From Nitrospiraceae bacterium UBA2600 (GTDB lineage: Bacteria; Nitrospirota; Thermodesulfovibrionia; Thermodesulfovibrionales; Thermodesulfovibrionaceae): 64,000 bases of DNA. Made by a program: the position numbers and the translations under genes. The stretch spans positions 26,613 through 90,612 of the forward strand of contig DDKK01000024.1 of the NCBI GenBank assembly GCA_002339325.1, written 5' to 3'. The notes under the pieces were generated by a model. That model had not been told where the DNA came from and made no database searches. It was given only the letters and a program-made list of their open reading frames with translations. Positions 53,337-62,469 of the stretch are shown here, piece after piece; position 1 is the stretch's first letter; each line of letters begins with the position of its first letter.

Positions 53337-54343
53337 TGAAGACTGCATACTTAATCAGTCCGAATAAAATAGAAATAATTGAAAAACCAAAGCCACAGCT
53401 AAAAGAAGGAGAAGTGTTAGTTCGTGTAAAAGCCGCCCTCACCTGTGGAACAGATTTAAAGGCCTTTCTACGAGGACATCCACTAATACCGATGCCCGGT
53501 CCTTTTGGTCATGAATTTTCAGGAGTTATTGAAGAGGTTGCCGAAGGGGTAAATGGCTTCAAAGCAGGAGATGCAGTAATGCTCGTTCATACAGCCCCTT
53601 GCGGAGAATGTAACTACTGCAAGCATGGGCTTTTTAATCTATGTAGCACTTTACCAAAAGACATGATGCTCGGAGCTTTCTCTGAGTTCGTAGTTGTAAA
53701 ACCCAGGGTTGTTAGATTAAACATGTTTACAAAGCCAGAGAATATAGAATTCCAGGAGGCTGCTTTTTTAGAACCTCTTTCTTGCATAATCCACGGCGTA
53801 AAGGCACTCTCACCATTAGAAAATGATAAAATCCTCCTAATAGGAACAGGACCTGTAGGAATGCTTTTTCTTCAAGTCCTTAAAATTTTAGGGATAAAAG
53901 TAGCAGTAATGGGAAGAAATAAGGACAAATTAGCTTTAGCAGAAAAGCTCGGTGCAGACAAGACTTATCTGTCAAATGAAAATCCTCTCGATTTTACTGA
54001 TGGATTCGGCTACGACAAGGTTGTGGAGTGCACTGGCCAGAAGGAGATATGGCTTCGTTCCATTGATTTCGTAAGAAAGGGAGGAGTGGTTCTACTTTTT
54101 GGAGGACTTAAAAGCGGAACCGAGGTGTGTTACGATGCTGCAAGGATTCATTATGACGAAATCACATTAAAAGGCGCTTTTCACTACAATCCAGAGGATG
54201 TTCAAGAGGCTTTTAAATTAATATGTTCAAAAAAACTTAAACTAAAAGAGCTAATAAGTGGTAATTTTTCGCTCTCTCAAATACAAAAGGCCTTTGAAAA
54301 ACTATCCAGAGGGGAGGGAATTAAATACTTGATTGAGCCATGA
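53336..54343 (+). CDS. Zinc-dependent medium-chain alcohol dehydrogenase
   Basis: This 335-residue protein has the catalytic-zinc residues Cys in TCGTDLK and GHEFSG, and the structural-zinc Cys set in CGECNYCKHGLFNLC. The NAD-binding Rossmann motif is GTGPVGMLFL. It resembles threonine, sorbitol or alcohol dehydrogenases; the substrate is unknown. It overlaps rsmI by one base and fumA by 4 bases. Confidence 0.9.
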   Translation: MKTAYLISPNKIEIIEKPKPQLKEGEVLVRVKAALTCGTDLKAFLRGHPLIPMPGPFGHEFSGVIEEVAEGVNGFKAGDAVMLVHTAPCGECNYCKHGLFNLCSTLPKDMMLGAFSEFVVVKPRVVRLNMFTKPENIEFQEAAFLEPLSCIIHGVKALSPLENDKILLIGTGPVGMLFLQVLKILGIKVAVMGRNKDKLALAEKLGADKTYLSNENPLDFTDGFGYDKVVECTGQKEIWLRSIDFVRKGGVVLLFGGLKSGTEVCYDAARIHYDEITLKGAFHYNPEDVQEAFKLICSKKLKLKELISGNFSLSQIQKAFEKLSRGEGIKYLIEP

Positions 54344-55182
54344 GAAAGATATCTCGAGATACAATAGTTAAGACCGTCAAGGAACTTTATAAAAATGCTA
54401 CTGTTTTTCTACCTGAGGATGTATCTGAAGCTTTACTAAAAGCACAGAAATCTGAAAAAGGTATATCAAAAGAAATTATCGGGCAGATTATCGAAAATCA
54501 AAAAATAGCCAGAGAAGACCTAATTCCTCTATGTCAGGATACAGGTATAGCCGTCATATTTGTCGAATGGGGCGTTGAAGCTGTATATGTTGATGGTGAT
54601 ATAATGGATGCTTTCAACGAAGGTGTAAGACTTGCAGTAAAGGATGCCTATTTAAGAGCAAGCATAGTTGATGACCCAATTTTTGAACGAAAAAATACGA
54701 AGGATAACACCCCCTGCATCGTCCACTTTAGGCCTGTAAATGGAGATAGGGTAAAAATAATAATTGCTCCAAAGGGAGCTGGAAGTGAAAACATGTCTGC
54801 TCTTAGAATGCTCAAGCCTGCTCAGGGTCTACAAGGCGTCAAAGAGTTTGTAATAGAAACAGTAAAGAATGCCGGTGGAAACCCATGTCCGCCGATAATT
54901 GTGGGAGTAGGGGTTGGAGGAAACTTTGAAATATCTGCTTTTCTATCAAAAAAGGCGCTTTTAAGGAGAATAGGCGAGGCAAATAAAAATCCTCTTTATG
55001 CTCAGCTTGAAAAAGAACTATTAGATGAAATAAACTCACTTAAAATTGGGCCAATGGGAATTGGAGGCAAAACAACAGCATTAGCCGTACACATAGAGTA
55101 TGCGCCTTGTCATATTGCCTCACTTCCTGTAGCAGTGAACATACAGTGCCACTCGGCAAGGCACATGGAGGCAGAGATATGA
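54340..55182 (+). CDS. Fumarate hydratase class I, alpha subunit
   Basis: This 280-residue subunit binds the labile [4Fe-4S] cluster through Cys in LCQDTGIAV, NTPCIVHF and GGNPCPP. It hydrates fumarate to malate with the beta subunit, which links SdhABCD to the malic enzyme in this window. The length and the separate beta gene fit two-subunit anaerobe-type fumarases. L-tartrate dehydratase is a less likely reading. It overlaps the beta gene as ATGA. Confidence 0.92.
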   Translation: MRKISRDTIVKTVKELYKNATVFLPEDVSEALLKAQKSEKGISKEIIGQIIENQKIAREDLIPLCQDTGIAVIFVEWGVEAVYVDGDIMDAFNEGVRLAVKDAYLRASIVDDPIFERKNTKDNTPCIVHFRPVNGDRVKIIIAPKGAGSENMSALRMLKPAQGLQGVKEFVIETVKNAGGNPCPPIIVGVGVGGNFEISAFLSKKALLRRIGEANKNPLYAQLEKELLDEINSLKIGPMGIGGKTTALAVHIEYAPCHIASLPVAVNIQCHSARHMEAEI

Positions 55183-55718
55183 GAAAAGATAAATTAATTA
55201 AGATAGAAACGCCCCTTACAGAAAGTATTATTGAGCAAATAAACGCAGGTGACCTAATTCTTATAAACGGCTATGTATACACCGCCAGAGATGCAGCTCA
55301 TAAGAAACTTTTGGAACTAATAAATAGCAACCTTCCCCTTCCCTTTGACTTGAGAGGACAGGTGATTTACTATGTAGGACCAACTCCACCTCCACCGGGT
55401 AGACCTATAGGCTCCGCAGGGCCTACAACATCTTCAAGAATGGATATCTACACCCCTACCCTACTTTCTTTAGGGCTTAAGGGTATGATTGGGAAAGGCC
55501 AACGCTCCGAAGAAGTCAAAAAGGCTATCAGAAAATTTAAAGCCTTATATTTTCTTGCAACCGGTGGTGCCGGTGCCCTTCTAAGCAGACATATATTAGA
55601 AGCAGAAGAGATAGCCTTTCCAGAACTCGGCACAGAATCAATAAAAAGGCTTCTTTTAAAAGATTTTCCCGCAATAGTAGCGATTGATTCAAAGGGGAAA
55701 GACATTTTCAAACACTAA
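55179..55718 (+). CDS. Fumarate hydratase class I, beta subunit
   Basis: This 179-residue subunit carries GPTPPPPGRPIGSAGPTTSSR and LATGGAGALLSRH, both conserved in class I fumarases and tartrate dehydratases. I chose the ATG at 55179, overlapping the alpha stop as ATGA; an in-frame ATG at 55107 would overlap the alpha gene by 76 bases with no conserved residues. Confidence 0.92.
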   Translation: MRKDKLIKIETPLTESIIEQINAGDLILINGYVYTARDAAHKKLLELINSNLPLPFDLRGQVIYYVGPTPPPPGRPIGSAGPTTSSRMDIYTPTLLSLGLKGMIGKGQRSEEVKKAIRKFKALYFLATGGAGALLSRHILEAEEIAFPELGTESIKRLLLKDFPAIVAIDSKGKDIFKH

Positions 55719-55747
55719 AGATTTAGCTTCAATCTTCTTCTATTAAT

Positions 55748-55775
55748 AGATAGAACCTATCTGAAAATTTTTAGT
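55748..55775 (+). terminator. Weak hairpin after the fumarase operon
   Basis: AGATAG, a loop AAC and CTATCT form a 6-base stem (55748-55762) followed at 55768 by a short T run. A second small GCTC/GAGC hairpin with T run lies at about 55797-55818. Both are weak, so termination between the fumarase and sensory operons is only plausible. Confidence 0.35.
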
Positions 55776-55829
55776 TATTAAAAGCAATTCGAAAAAGCTC
55801 ACCACCAAGAGCATTTTTAGAAAATTTAT

Positions 55830-55835
55830 TATAAT
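55830..55835 (+). promoter_or_regulatory. -10 box of putative leaderless promoter, SprA-like gene
   Basis: A perfect TATAAT ends 6 bases before the ATG at 55842. No Shine-Dalgarno and no good -35 are seen. The geometry matches the boxes at 1485, 14470 and 14487. Confidence 0.5.
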
Positions 55836-55841
55836 GAAAAT

Positions 55842-56258
55842 ATGAAGATTCAAAATAACACGATAAATGTTCAAATAAACTCTCTTGAACAACAGAAAAT
55901 TAACCAAATAATACAGAAGCTTAGACAAATTGAAAACAGAGTTATTGCCCATGAGAATGCCCACAAAGCCGTAGCTGGTAAATATGCGGGTGCTGTAAGT
56001 TACACCTATACAAAAGGTCCTGACGGAAAAATGTATGTAACAGGTGGAGAAGTGCCGTTAGATACTTCCGAAGAATCAACGCCTGAAGAGACTATTGCAA
56101 AAATGGAGATTATTCAGGCAGCAGCTTTAGCTCCCTCAGACCCCTCTCCTCAGGACGTAAGAGTAGCCCAAATTGCTGCCCTGAAAAAAATAAAGGCTCA
56201 AATAGAACTCTCCCAAAGAGAAACATCACCTCAATCGAAGATTGACCTAATCGTATGA
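55842..56258 (+). CDS. SprA-like (CJM1_0395-type) putative metalloprotease
   Basis: This 138-residue protein has a short coiled part and then VIAHENAHKAVAGKYAG, in which His37-Glu38-x-x-His41 forms a zinc HExxH motif. YTYTKGPDGKMYVTGGEV is the family signature of SprA-related proteins. No signal peptide is seen. Its protease activity is inferred. The TATAAT box before the ATG suggests a leaderless mRNA, and the stop overlaps the binding protein start as ATGA. Confidence 0.78.
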   Translation: MKIQNNTINVQINSLEQQKINQIIQKLRQIENRVIAHENAHKAVAGKYAGAVSYTYTKGPDGKMYVTGGEVPLDTSEESTPEETIAKMEIIQAAALAPSDPSPQDVRVAQIAALKKIKAQIELSQRETSPQSKIDLIV

Positions 56259-57430
56259 AAGCCTTTTTAAAACTTCAGTATAGATATAAAATCTGTTATA
56301 CTTTAATACATCTTATGAAAAGAAGCTTTAAATATTTTCTTATTGCTCTTACAATTGCATCGGTATTACTAATTTTATTCCATTTTACCCGCCAAAATCA
56401 GATAAAAATAGGTCTTGCAGTAACTCTAACAGGTGTATATCCAGACCTTGGCAGAGAAATAAGAGACGGAGCTCTGCTTGCCGTTGAACTAATTAATGAA
56501 AATGGGGGAATTAATGGAAAAAAAGTAAGGTTAATAATAAAAGACAATAAATACAACTCCGAAATAGCAAAGATGAATTATGAGAAATTCTTAAAGGAAG
56601 GCGTTGTGGCTGTGATAGGACCTGCAACTAGTACTACAGCAAAAAATATCTTACCCTTATTAAATGAAAAAAAACTATTATCAATCGCTCCCACCCCTAC
56701 CTCTACAGAACTTGCTGGTTTAGATGACTACCTTTTAAGATTAAGGCCTACAAACAAGGAAGAGGCAGAAACATTAGCAGATTATATAAGAAAAAATCCC
56801 AAAATAAAAAAAATTGCCATAGTTTATGACGTAATCAATCCAACATATACGGAAGATTTTATTAAAAATTTTCGCTCTCATTTGGATAAAAATCTAAATA
56901 TTCATCTGCACCCCTTTGACGAGAAAAAAAGAAACATAAAATATTACTCAAAAGAGATAATAAATCAATCAAACGATGCGGTTATACTACTGATAGATGT
57001 ATATAATGCAGCTCTATTTATACAATGTATTAAGTCACTAAAGCCAGATATTTTAATATTTACAACAATATGGGCAAAATCGCCCAGATTAATAGAGTAT
57101 GGAGGAAAATACGCAGAGGGTGTTTTAACCGTAGATATTATTGAGTACTGTAAAGAGGATAGAGCAAATGCAGAAATAAGAAAAAGATTTTTTGAAAAAT
57201 ATGGAAGACCAATGAGTTATGCATCAATAAATGGCTTTGACGCTGTAATGATTATCAAAAAAGCTATTGAAAACGGTGCAACGCAAAAAAATATTAAAGA
57301 GACCATACTTAAGATAAAAAAATTTGAAGGGTTGCAAGGAGAGATAATTTTCGATGAATTTGGAGACAGAAAGATAAAGCCTTTTATTCTTAGGGTAGAA
57401 AATAATGAATACAGAAGAGTTGCACAATGA
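56255..57430 (+). CDS. LivJ-like periplasmic binding protein, probable kinase sensor
   Basis: This 391-residue protein has a hydrophobic anchor (about residues 25-45) and a type I periplasmic binding domain with IGLAVTLTGVYPDLGREIRDG. These proteins usually bind branched-chain amino acids or similar ligands for ABC import, but no ABC genes follow. The next gene is a sensor kinase that overlaps by 4 bases, so it may deliver a signal to it. The start at 56255 fits ATGA coupling. The ATG at 56315 would remove 20 residues and is preceded by an extended -10 (TGTTATACT). Confidence 0.8.
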   Translation: MKAFLKLQYRYKICYTLIHLMKRSFKYFLIALTIASVLLILFHFTRQNQIKIGLAVTLTGVYPDLGREIRDGALLAVELINENGGINGKKVRLIIKDNKYNSEIAKMNYEKFLKEGVVAVIGPATSTTAKNILPLLNEKKLLSIAPTPTSTELAGLDDYLLRLRPTNKEEAETLADYIRKNPKIKKIAIVYDVINPTYTEDFIKNFRSHLDKNLNIHLHPFDEKKRNIKYYSKEIINQSNDAVILLIDVYNAALFIQCIKSLKPDILIFTTIWAKSPRLIEYGGKYAEGVLTVDIIEYCKEDRANAEIRKRFFEKYGRPMSYASINGFDAVMIIKKAIENGATQKNIKETILKIKKFEGLQGEIIFDEFGDRKIKPFILRVENNEYRRVAQ

Positions 57431-59934
57431 AAATAAAATTTAGAAATTATCTATTTGGAACTTTAATAATTTTTTCAATTTTACTTATCGTTATTTTAAG
57501 TATCCTGACTTTTTTTGTTTCTGAGGATGTAATCAAAAATGAAAAGTTGCGAGATTATGAAACATCTGCAAATACTATTACTTATTATCTGGACAGATTT
57601 ATAGAAGAGAAACGTAAAGACATTGACTTAATATTCTCTTATACAAAATCAACGGAGAATTTTGCGATAAACAGAAAGGAGGCAGAAAAACTGCTTCTTA
57701 TAAAACCAGAAATAAAATATGTCCTTATTCTCGATAAAAAGGGTATAGTAATAGACTCCATACCCAACCTCGAAGACATAATTGGCTTGGATTTATCTAA
57801 AACAGAGGTTTACAGAAATAGATTTAATGTGAAATTCTACGGTCCCTATATATCTATAATTGATAAAAAACCCTACTATATTTTATCAAAATCTATCGGT
57901 AACAGAGAAATAATAGCTCTCATAAATATTCCTGGCGTTAACTCTCTCATAGAGACCTTAAAATCTCTTGGATATTACGCCTTTATTGTTGATACAAAAG
58001 GCCAGGCATTAGCCCATGTAAATGAAGAAATAGTGCAAGAAGGTATGAACCTAAGTGGCTACGAATTTATAAAGGAAGGAATAAATGGTAAAGAAGGGCT
58101 GTTAGAAGGAGACATAGAAGGTGAAAAATTTATTTTTCTGGCAAGAAAAATTCCTAAGACGAATTACATTCTCTTCATAGGAAATAAGTATTCTCAGGCA
58201 TTAGTAGGTTTTCGTGCCTTCTCTGAAAGGCTTATTTTCATTTTCTTACTTCTTATAGTGATGGCATTTCTGATTAGCCTAATAATTTCAAAAAAATTTA
58301 CAAATCCCATAAGTAAAATCATAAACTTCATTGAAAATCTAAAAGCAGGCCAATATAAAGTATCAAAAATCAACTCAGATATAGAAGAGTTAGAGGAAAT
58401 TTCGAAGGCTCTTTATAATATGTCTCAAACATTAGCAGACAGAGAAATAAAGCTCAAAAAAATATTCGAAGCTTCAAAAGACGCCATTGCCATATCAACG
58501 CTTGATGGAGAATTGTTAGATTTCAATGAAGCAGCGGTAAAAATGTTCGGATATCAAAACACAGAAGAGATTGTTCAAAACTTAAGAGTAGACAGTATCT
58601 ACTACAACGACTTATCGGACAGAGATTTTATTCTAAGGGAATTAAAAGAGAAAGGTTCTGTTGAAAACTACGAGGTCTTGTTTAAGAAAAAAGATGGCAG
58701 TCTATTTTATGGATTGATATCTTCCAGTCTTGTAAGAGACGAAGAAGGAAAACCACTGTTTATTGTGTCAACAATAAAAGACATAACAGAAAAAAGAAAA
58801 CTTCAGGAGCAGCTATTTCAGGCTCAGAAAATGGAAAGTATCGGAAGGCTTGCAGGAAGTATTGCCCATGACTTTAATAACATTCTCTCTATAATTCACG
58901 GAAGTAATCAGCTAATTCAGATGCACATAAAAAATGACCCACAAATAGAGAGATACACATCAAACATAACTCAGGGAGTTGAAAAAGCAAGAGACTTTAT
59001 TAGAAAGCTACTTTCTTTCTCAAAAAGACAGCCCCTAATGACAAAAATTTACGATTTAAATGAAATACTAAAAGAGGAAGTGAAACTTCTCACTCCAACT
59101 TTAAGAGAAGATATTTCAGTTGAACTGAAAACAACGGACTTCCCTCTTTTAGTGAATATAGACAGAACACAATTTACTCAAATTTTATTAAATTTAGCAA
59201 TAAACTCCATTGATGCAATGCCTTCGGGAGGAAAAATAACCATATCTACCGAAGAAAAAGTCTTTGAATATGAACATACAAAAAAACATCCTTTTGTAAG
59301 GGAGGGAAGATTTGCCTGTCTTGTCTTTTCTGATACAGGCATAGGCATTCCAGATGAGATTAAGGATAAAATATTTGAACCCTTTTTTACCACAAAGCCT
59401 GAAGGAACAGGTCTTGGCTTAGCTACTGTCTACAGTATAGTGCAGCAACACAATGGATTCATCAACGTTTACAGTGAAAAAAACGGCGGTGCTACATTTA
59501 AAATTTACCTTCCATTGATAAAGTCATCGAAAGATTTTTCAAAAGAAAAAGAAGAGACAGTTGAAACAGGCATAAAAAATATTCTCCTCGTTGAAGACAA
59601 CAAAGAGGTAAGAGGCGTAATAGAGGAGATTTTAAGAAACAACGGATATGAAGTCTATTCCTTTTCTGATGGGATTGAGGTGATAAGTCATTTTGATAAA
59701 ATAAAAGATAAGATAGAAATATGCCTGTTCGATGTGGTAATGCCTAAAATTGGAGGGATTGAACTTTACGAAAAACTAAGAAAAATGAAACCAGACATAA
59801 AAGTAATATTCATGACTGGCTATGCCAATAATATTCTACAAATTCAAAACTTAATTAAAGAGGGGCAACAAATAATAAATAAACCCTTCGGCATAGCAGA
59901 ACTAAAAAAGAAAATAAAGGAAGTTTTAGGATAA
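57427..59934 (+). CDS. Hybrid sensor histidine kinase with Cache, HAMP, PAS and receiver domains
   Basis: This 835-residue kinase has membrane helix 1 (about 8-32), a Cache-type periplasmic sensor (about 35-260), helix 2 (about 265-290), HAMP (about 290-345) and PAS (about 350-455). HisKA has phospho-accepting His481 in AHDFNN. A HATPase follows with N box NLAINSIDAMPS, then DTGIGIPDEI and GTGLGLATVY. The C-terminal receiver has Asp769 in FDVVMPKIGG. No separate output gene is coupled; the phosphate may pass to a distant partner. It converges with tRNA-Leu after one base. Confidence 0.93.
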   Translation: MKIKFRNYLFGTLIIFSILLIVILSILTFFVSEDVIKNEKLRDYETSANTITYYLDRFIEEKRKDIDLIFSYTKSTENFAINRKEAEKLLLIKPEIKYVLILDKKGIVIDSIPNLEDIIGLDLSKTEVYRNRFNVKFYGPYISIIDKKPYYILSKSIGNREIIALINIPGVNSLIETLKSLGYYAFIVDTKGQALAHVNEEIVQEGMNLSGYEFIKEGINGKEGLLEGDIEGEKFIFLARKIPKTNYILFIGNKYSQALVGFRAFSERLIFIFLLLIVMAFLISLIISKKFTNPISKIINFIENLKAGQYKVSKINSDIEELEEISKALYNMSQTLADREIKLKKIFEASKDAIAISTLDGELLDFNEAAVKMFGYQNTEEIVQNLRVDSIYYNDLSDRDFILRELKEKGSVENYEVLFKKKDGSLFYGLISSSLVRDEEGKPLFIVSTIKDITEKRKLQEQLFQAQKMESIGRLAGSIAHDFNNILSIIHGSNQLIQMHIKNDPQIERYTSNITQGVEKARDFIRKLLSFSKRQPLMTKIYDLNEILKEEVKLLTPTLREDISVELKTTDFPLLVNIDRTQFTQILLNLAINSIDAMPSGGKITISTEEKVFEYEHTKKHPFVREGRFACLVFSDTGIGIPDEIKDKIFEPFFTTKPEGTGLGLATVYSIVQQHNGFINVYSEKNGGATFKIYLPLIKSSKDFSKEKEETVETGIKNILLVEDNKEVRGVIEEILRNNGYEVYSFSDGIEVISHFDKIKDKIEICLFDVVMPKIGGIELYEKLRKMKPDIKVIFMTGYANNILQIQNLIKEGQQIINKPFGIAELKKKIKEVLG

Positions 59935-59935
59935 A

Positions 59936-60019
59936 TGCCGAAGGCGGGATTTGAACCCGCACGGCGTTTCCACCACCAGATCCTGAATCTGGCGCGTCTG
60001 CCAGTTCCGCCACTTCGGC
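59936..60019 (-). tRNA. tRNA-Leu (anticodon CAG)
   Basis: This is an 84-base class II tRNA on the reverse strand. The acceptor stem GCCGAAG pairs with CTTCGGC and the discriminator base is A. The anticodon stem CCAGA/TCTGG encloses loop TTCAGGA, giving CAG. A long variable arm and T-loop TTCAAAT support leucine. CCA is not encoded. The 3' end lies one base from the kinase stop. The 5' end is 7 bases after the ctpA stop. Confidence 0.97.
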
Positions 60020-60026
60020 ATCTTTT

Positions 60027-61295
60027 TTATGCGGCTTTTTTAAGCTTTTCCATTATTTTCCAGCCTTTGAGAATGTCAATGGCTCGCTGAAGTTGCGTGT
60101 CATCCTTTTCATCAACTTCCTGTAATGCCTTCTCTTGAGGCTCTACTTTTTCACCTTTATGGTGTTGCTCAAGGTCTTTTTCTCTTATTACTGGCACTTC
60201 TTTTCCGCTCTTACTTTCAAGCTTTACTATTATATCTGGCATTATGCCTACGGTATGAATACTTTTACCCTTTGGCGTATAATACTTTGCTGTAGTTAGT
60301 TTCAATGCCGAACCATCGCTAAGAGGAATGAGACTTTGCACAGAACCTTTACCAAAAGTCTGAACTCCTATAATTAGAGCCCTGCCCCAATCCTGTAAAG
60401 CTCCCGCTACAATCTCTGAAGCAGAAGCAGAACCTTGATTTACAATTACAATCATAGGAATATCTGTATAAGTAGCTCTTAAGTTTTCGGTGTAATAATC
60501 CATTTTTTCACCTGACCTACCCTTTATTGATACAACAAGATGTTTGGGAGGTAAAAACTGTTCAGACACATCTACAGCACTCTGTAGCAGCCCTCCTGGA
60601 TTGTTTCTGAGGTCAAGAATCAGACTGTTCATTCCCGAATCCTTAAGGGATTTCAATGCATTTGCAAGGTCTTGAGCTGTGGTCTCCTGAAACTGAGTAA
60701 GCTTTACATAGCCTATCTCTTTGTCTATCATCTTATATTTAACGCTCTTTATTTTGATTATGTCTCTGACGATTGTTATGTCTTTTGGCTCCTTCCACTC
60801 TTCTCTCTGGATTGTTAGAACAACCGATTTGCCTTTTGGACCTCTCATTTTGGATACAGCGTCATTGATATTCATATCTTTTGTTGACTGTCCATCAATT
60901 TTTAAAATTTTATCACCAGCCTTTATGCCAGCTCTCCATGCTGGTGTATCCTCAATTGGAGCAATTACTGTAAGGGCATTATCCTTAATACCTATCTGAA
61001 TACCTATTCCACCAAATTCACCTTTTGTTTCTGTTTGAAATTCTTTATAAGCCTCTGGAGTAAGATAAGCAGAGTGGGGGTCAAGAGAGTTGACCATTCC
61101 CTTAAGGGCAGAACGTATCAATTCTTTCTGATTTACTTCATCGACATAATGTTTTTTTATTGTTGAAAAAACCTCTGTAAAAGTTCGCAAATCTTCATAT
61201 ACTGCATCGGTTTGAGCTATTGACATCCTTCCTATTACTATTCCTAAAAGGGCAATAAATATTGTTATGACAATGAATTTTATGTTTGCTCTCAT
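60027..61295 (-). CDS. ctpA: C-terminal processing protease (S41, CtpA)
   Basis: This 422-residue periplasmic protease has an N-terminal membrane or signal helix (about 7-27), a PDZ domain (about 90-165) with GEFGGIGIQIG, and the S41 core. Ser291 in GSASASEI and Lys316 in FGKGSVQ form the Ser-Lys dyad. It trims or controls periplasmic proteins, including peptidoglycan hydrolases in some species, which fits its place behind envC. A promoter for the tRNA lies in its 3' end. Confidence 0.94.
   Translation of the reverse strand: MRANIKFIVITIFIALLGIVIGRMSIAQTDAVYEDLRTFTEVFSTIKKHYVDEVNQKELIRSALKGMVNSLDPHSAYLTPEAYKEFQTETKGEFGGIGIQIGIKDNALTVIAPIEDTPAWRAGIKAGDKILKIDGQSTKDMNINDAVSKMRGPKGKSVVLTIQREEWKEPKDITIVRDIIKIKSVKYKMIDKEIGYVKLTQFQETTAQDLANALKSLKDSGMNSLILDLRNNPGGLLQSAVDVSEQFLPPKHLVVSIKGRSGEKMDYYTENLRATYTDIPMIVIVNQGSASASEIVAGALQDWGRALIIGVQTFGKGSVQSLIPLSDGSALKLTTAKYYTPKGKSIHTVGIMPDIIVKLESKSGKEVPVIREKDLEQHHKGEKVEPQEKALQEVDEKDDTQLQRAIDILKGWKIMEKLKKAA
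60052..60079 (-). promoter_or_regulatory. Intragenic promoter for tRNA-Leu inside the ctpA 3' end
   Basis: The reverse strand has TTGACA (60074-60079), a 16-base spacer and AATAAT (60052-60057), a near-consensus pair inside the last ctpA codons. Transcription would start near 60045, about 26 bases before the mature tRNA. Confidence 0.6.
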
Positions 61296-61316
61296 AATTT
61301 AAAAATGCCTCCTTTT

Positions 61317-62468
61317 TTACTTTTTTAGCCACTGTTCAGGATTAAGCGGCTTGCCTCTGTATCTTAATTCAAAATATAAAGCAGAAGTATCAATGTTTGA
61401 CTTATCACTGACTGTTCCAATCGTTTGTCCCTCCTTTACATAGCTGCCTTCCTTTACTGCCATGGAGTCAAGATTTCCGTATACTGTGTAGTAACCATCT
61501 CCATGACTTATTATAACAAGGTTTTCATATCCCTTGAAATAGCTTGCATAAACAACCTTTCCCTCAGCAGATGCTTTGACAGAAGTTCCTGGCGATGCTT
61601 TTATGTATATGCCACTTCTAAAAACAGGCACATTGAATACAGGGTCTCTCTGATTGCCGTAATGGGCAACAACGCTACCACTTACTGGCCAGAGGAGAGT
61701 TCCCCTTCTTTTCGTAAAACCCGTATCTGGTAAGGATTCGGTTTTTCCGGTTCGATGTTCTTTTTTTTCTGTCTCTTGCAGAAGCCTGGTAAGTCTTCTT
61801 GCTGTTTCCTCTAACTCTTTAATTCTTTTCTCATAGCTTTCTTTGTCCTGCCTTACTTTTACAAGTAAACGCTCTTTTTCTTTTCTTTTTTTCTGCTGTT
61901 CATCTTGGGCTGCTCTGAGAGAGTTTTCTTCTTCTTTAAGTGATACATAGAGACCCTTTAGCTCCTTTTCGTAATAAACAAGTCTGTTAAGTTCATCTCG
62001 GTATTTTTCAATCAATTGTCTTTCAACATTCATAATTTTCTGCGTATTCCTTATAAGTCTAAAAGCCTTTGATAAATCTTTCTCAAACAACAAAAGAAGA
62101 TAAGGGTCTGGCTGGTGATTAAGTCTTTGCAGGCTTATCAATCTGCTGGATAACTGTTGTTTTCGCATTTCAAGCTCTGAGGAATGAATCTGTATTTCCT
62201 TTTCTGTCTTTAATATGTTAGCCCTGATATTTCTTATCTTTACTCGATGATTTTCAATTTTCCTGTTTATCTCATCTATCTCCATAGAAACTTTCCTTAA
62301 CTCTTCGACTATGTCTCTTTCAACTTTTCTTGTTTCCTGTAGTTTTTTCTTATGAACATCTATCTCCTTTTTTATATTTTTAAGCTCTTCCTTTGGTTGT
62401 GCCGCAAAGCAAAATGAAAAACTAACAGTGAAGATAAAAATTATGGAGACAATTAATCTCTTAAGCAT
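61317..62468 (-). CDS. envC: EnvC-type murein hydrolase activator with degenerate LytM domain
   Basis: This 383-residue protein has a signal peptide, a long coiled coil (about 25-240) and a C-terminal M23-like domain. The zinc ligands of active LytM enzymes appear lost: RSGIYIKA stands where HxGxDI is usual, YGNL where HL ends, and LYFELRY replaces LHFE. The end LNPEQWL matches EnvC. It probably activates amidases without cutting itself, under control of FtsEX encoded just upstream. Confidence 0.9.
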   Translation of the reverse strand: MLKRLIVSIIFIFTVSFSFCFAAQPKEELKNIKKEIDVHKKKLQETRKVERDIVEELRKVSMEIDEINRKIENHRVKIRNIRANILKTEKEIQIHSSELEMRKQQLSSRLISLQRLNHQPDPYLLLLFEKDLSKAFRLIRNTQKIMNVERQLIEKYRDELNRLVYYEKELKGLYVSLKEEENSLRAAQDEQQKKRKEKERLLVKVRQDKESYEKRIKELEETARRLTRLLQETEKKEHRTGKTESLPDTGFTKRRGTLLWPVSGSVVAHYGNQRDPVFNVPVFRSGIYIKASPGTSVKASAEGKVVYASYFKGYENLVIISHGDGYYTVYGNLDSMAVKEGSYVKEGQTIGTVSDKSNIDTSALYFELRYRGKPLNPEQWLKK

Positions 62469-62469
62469 A

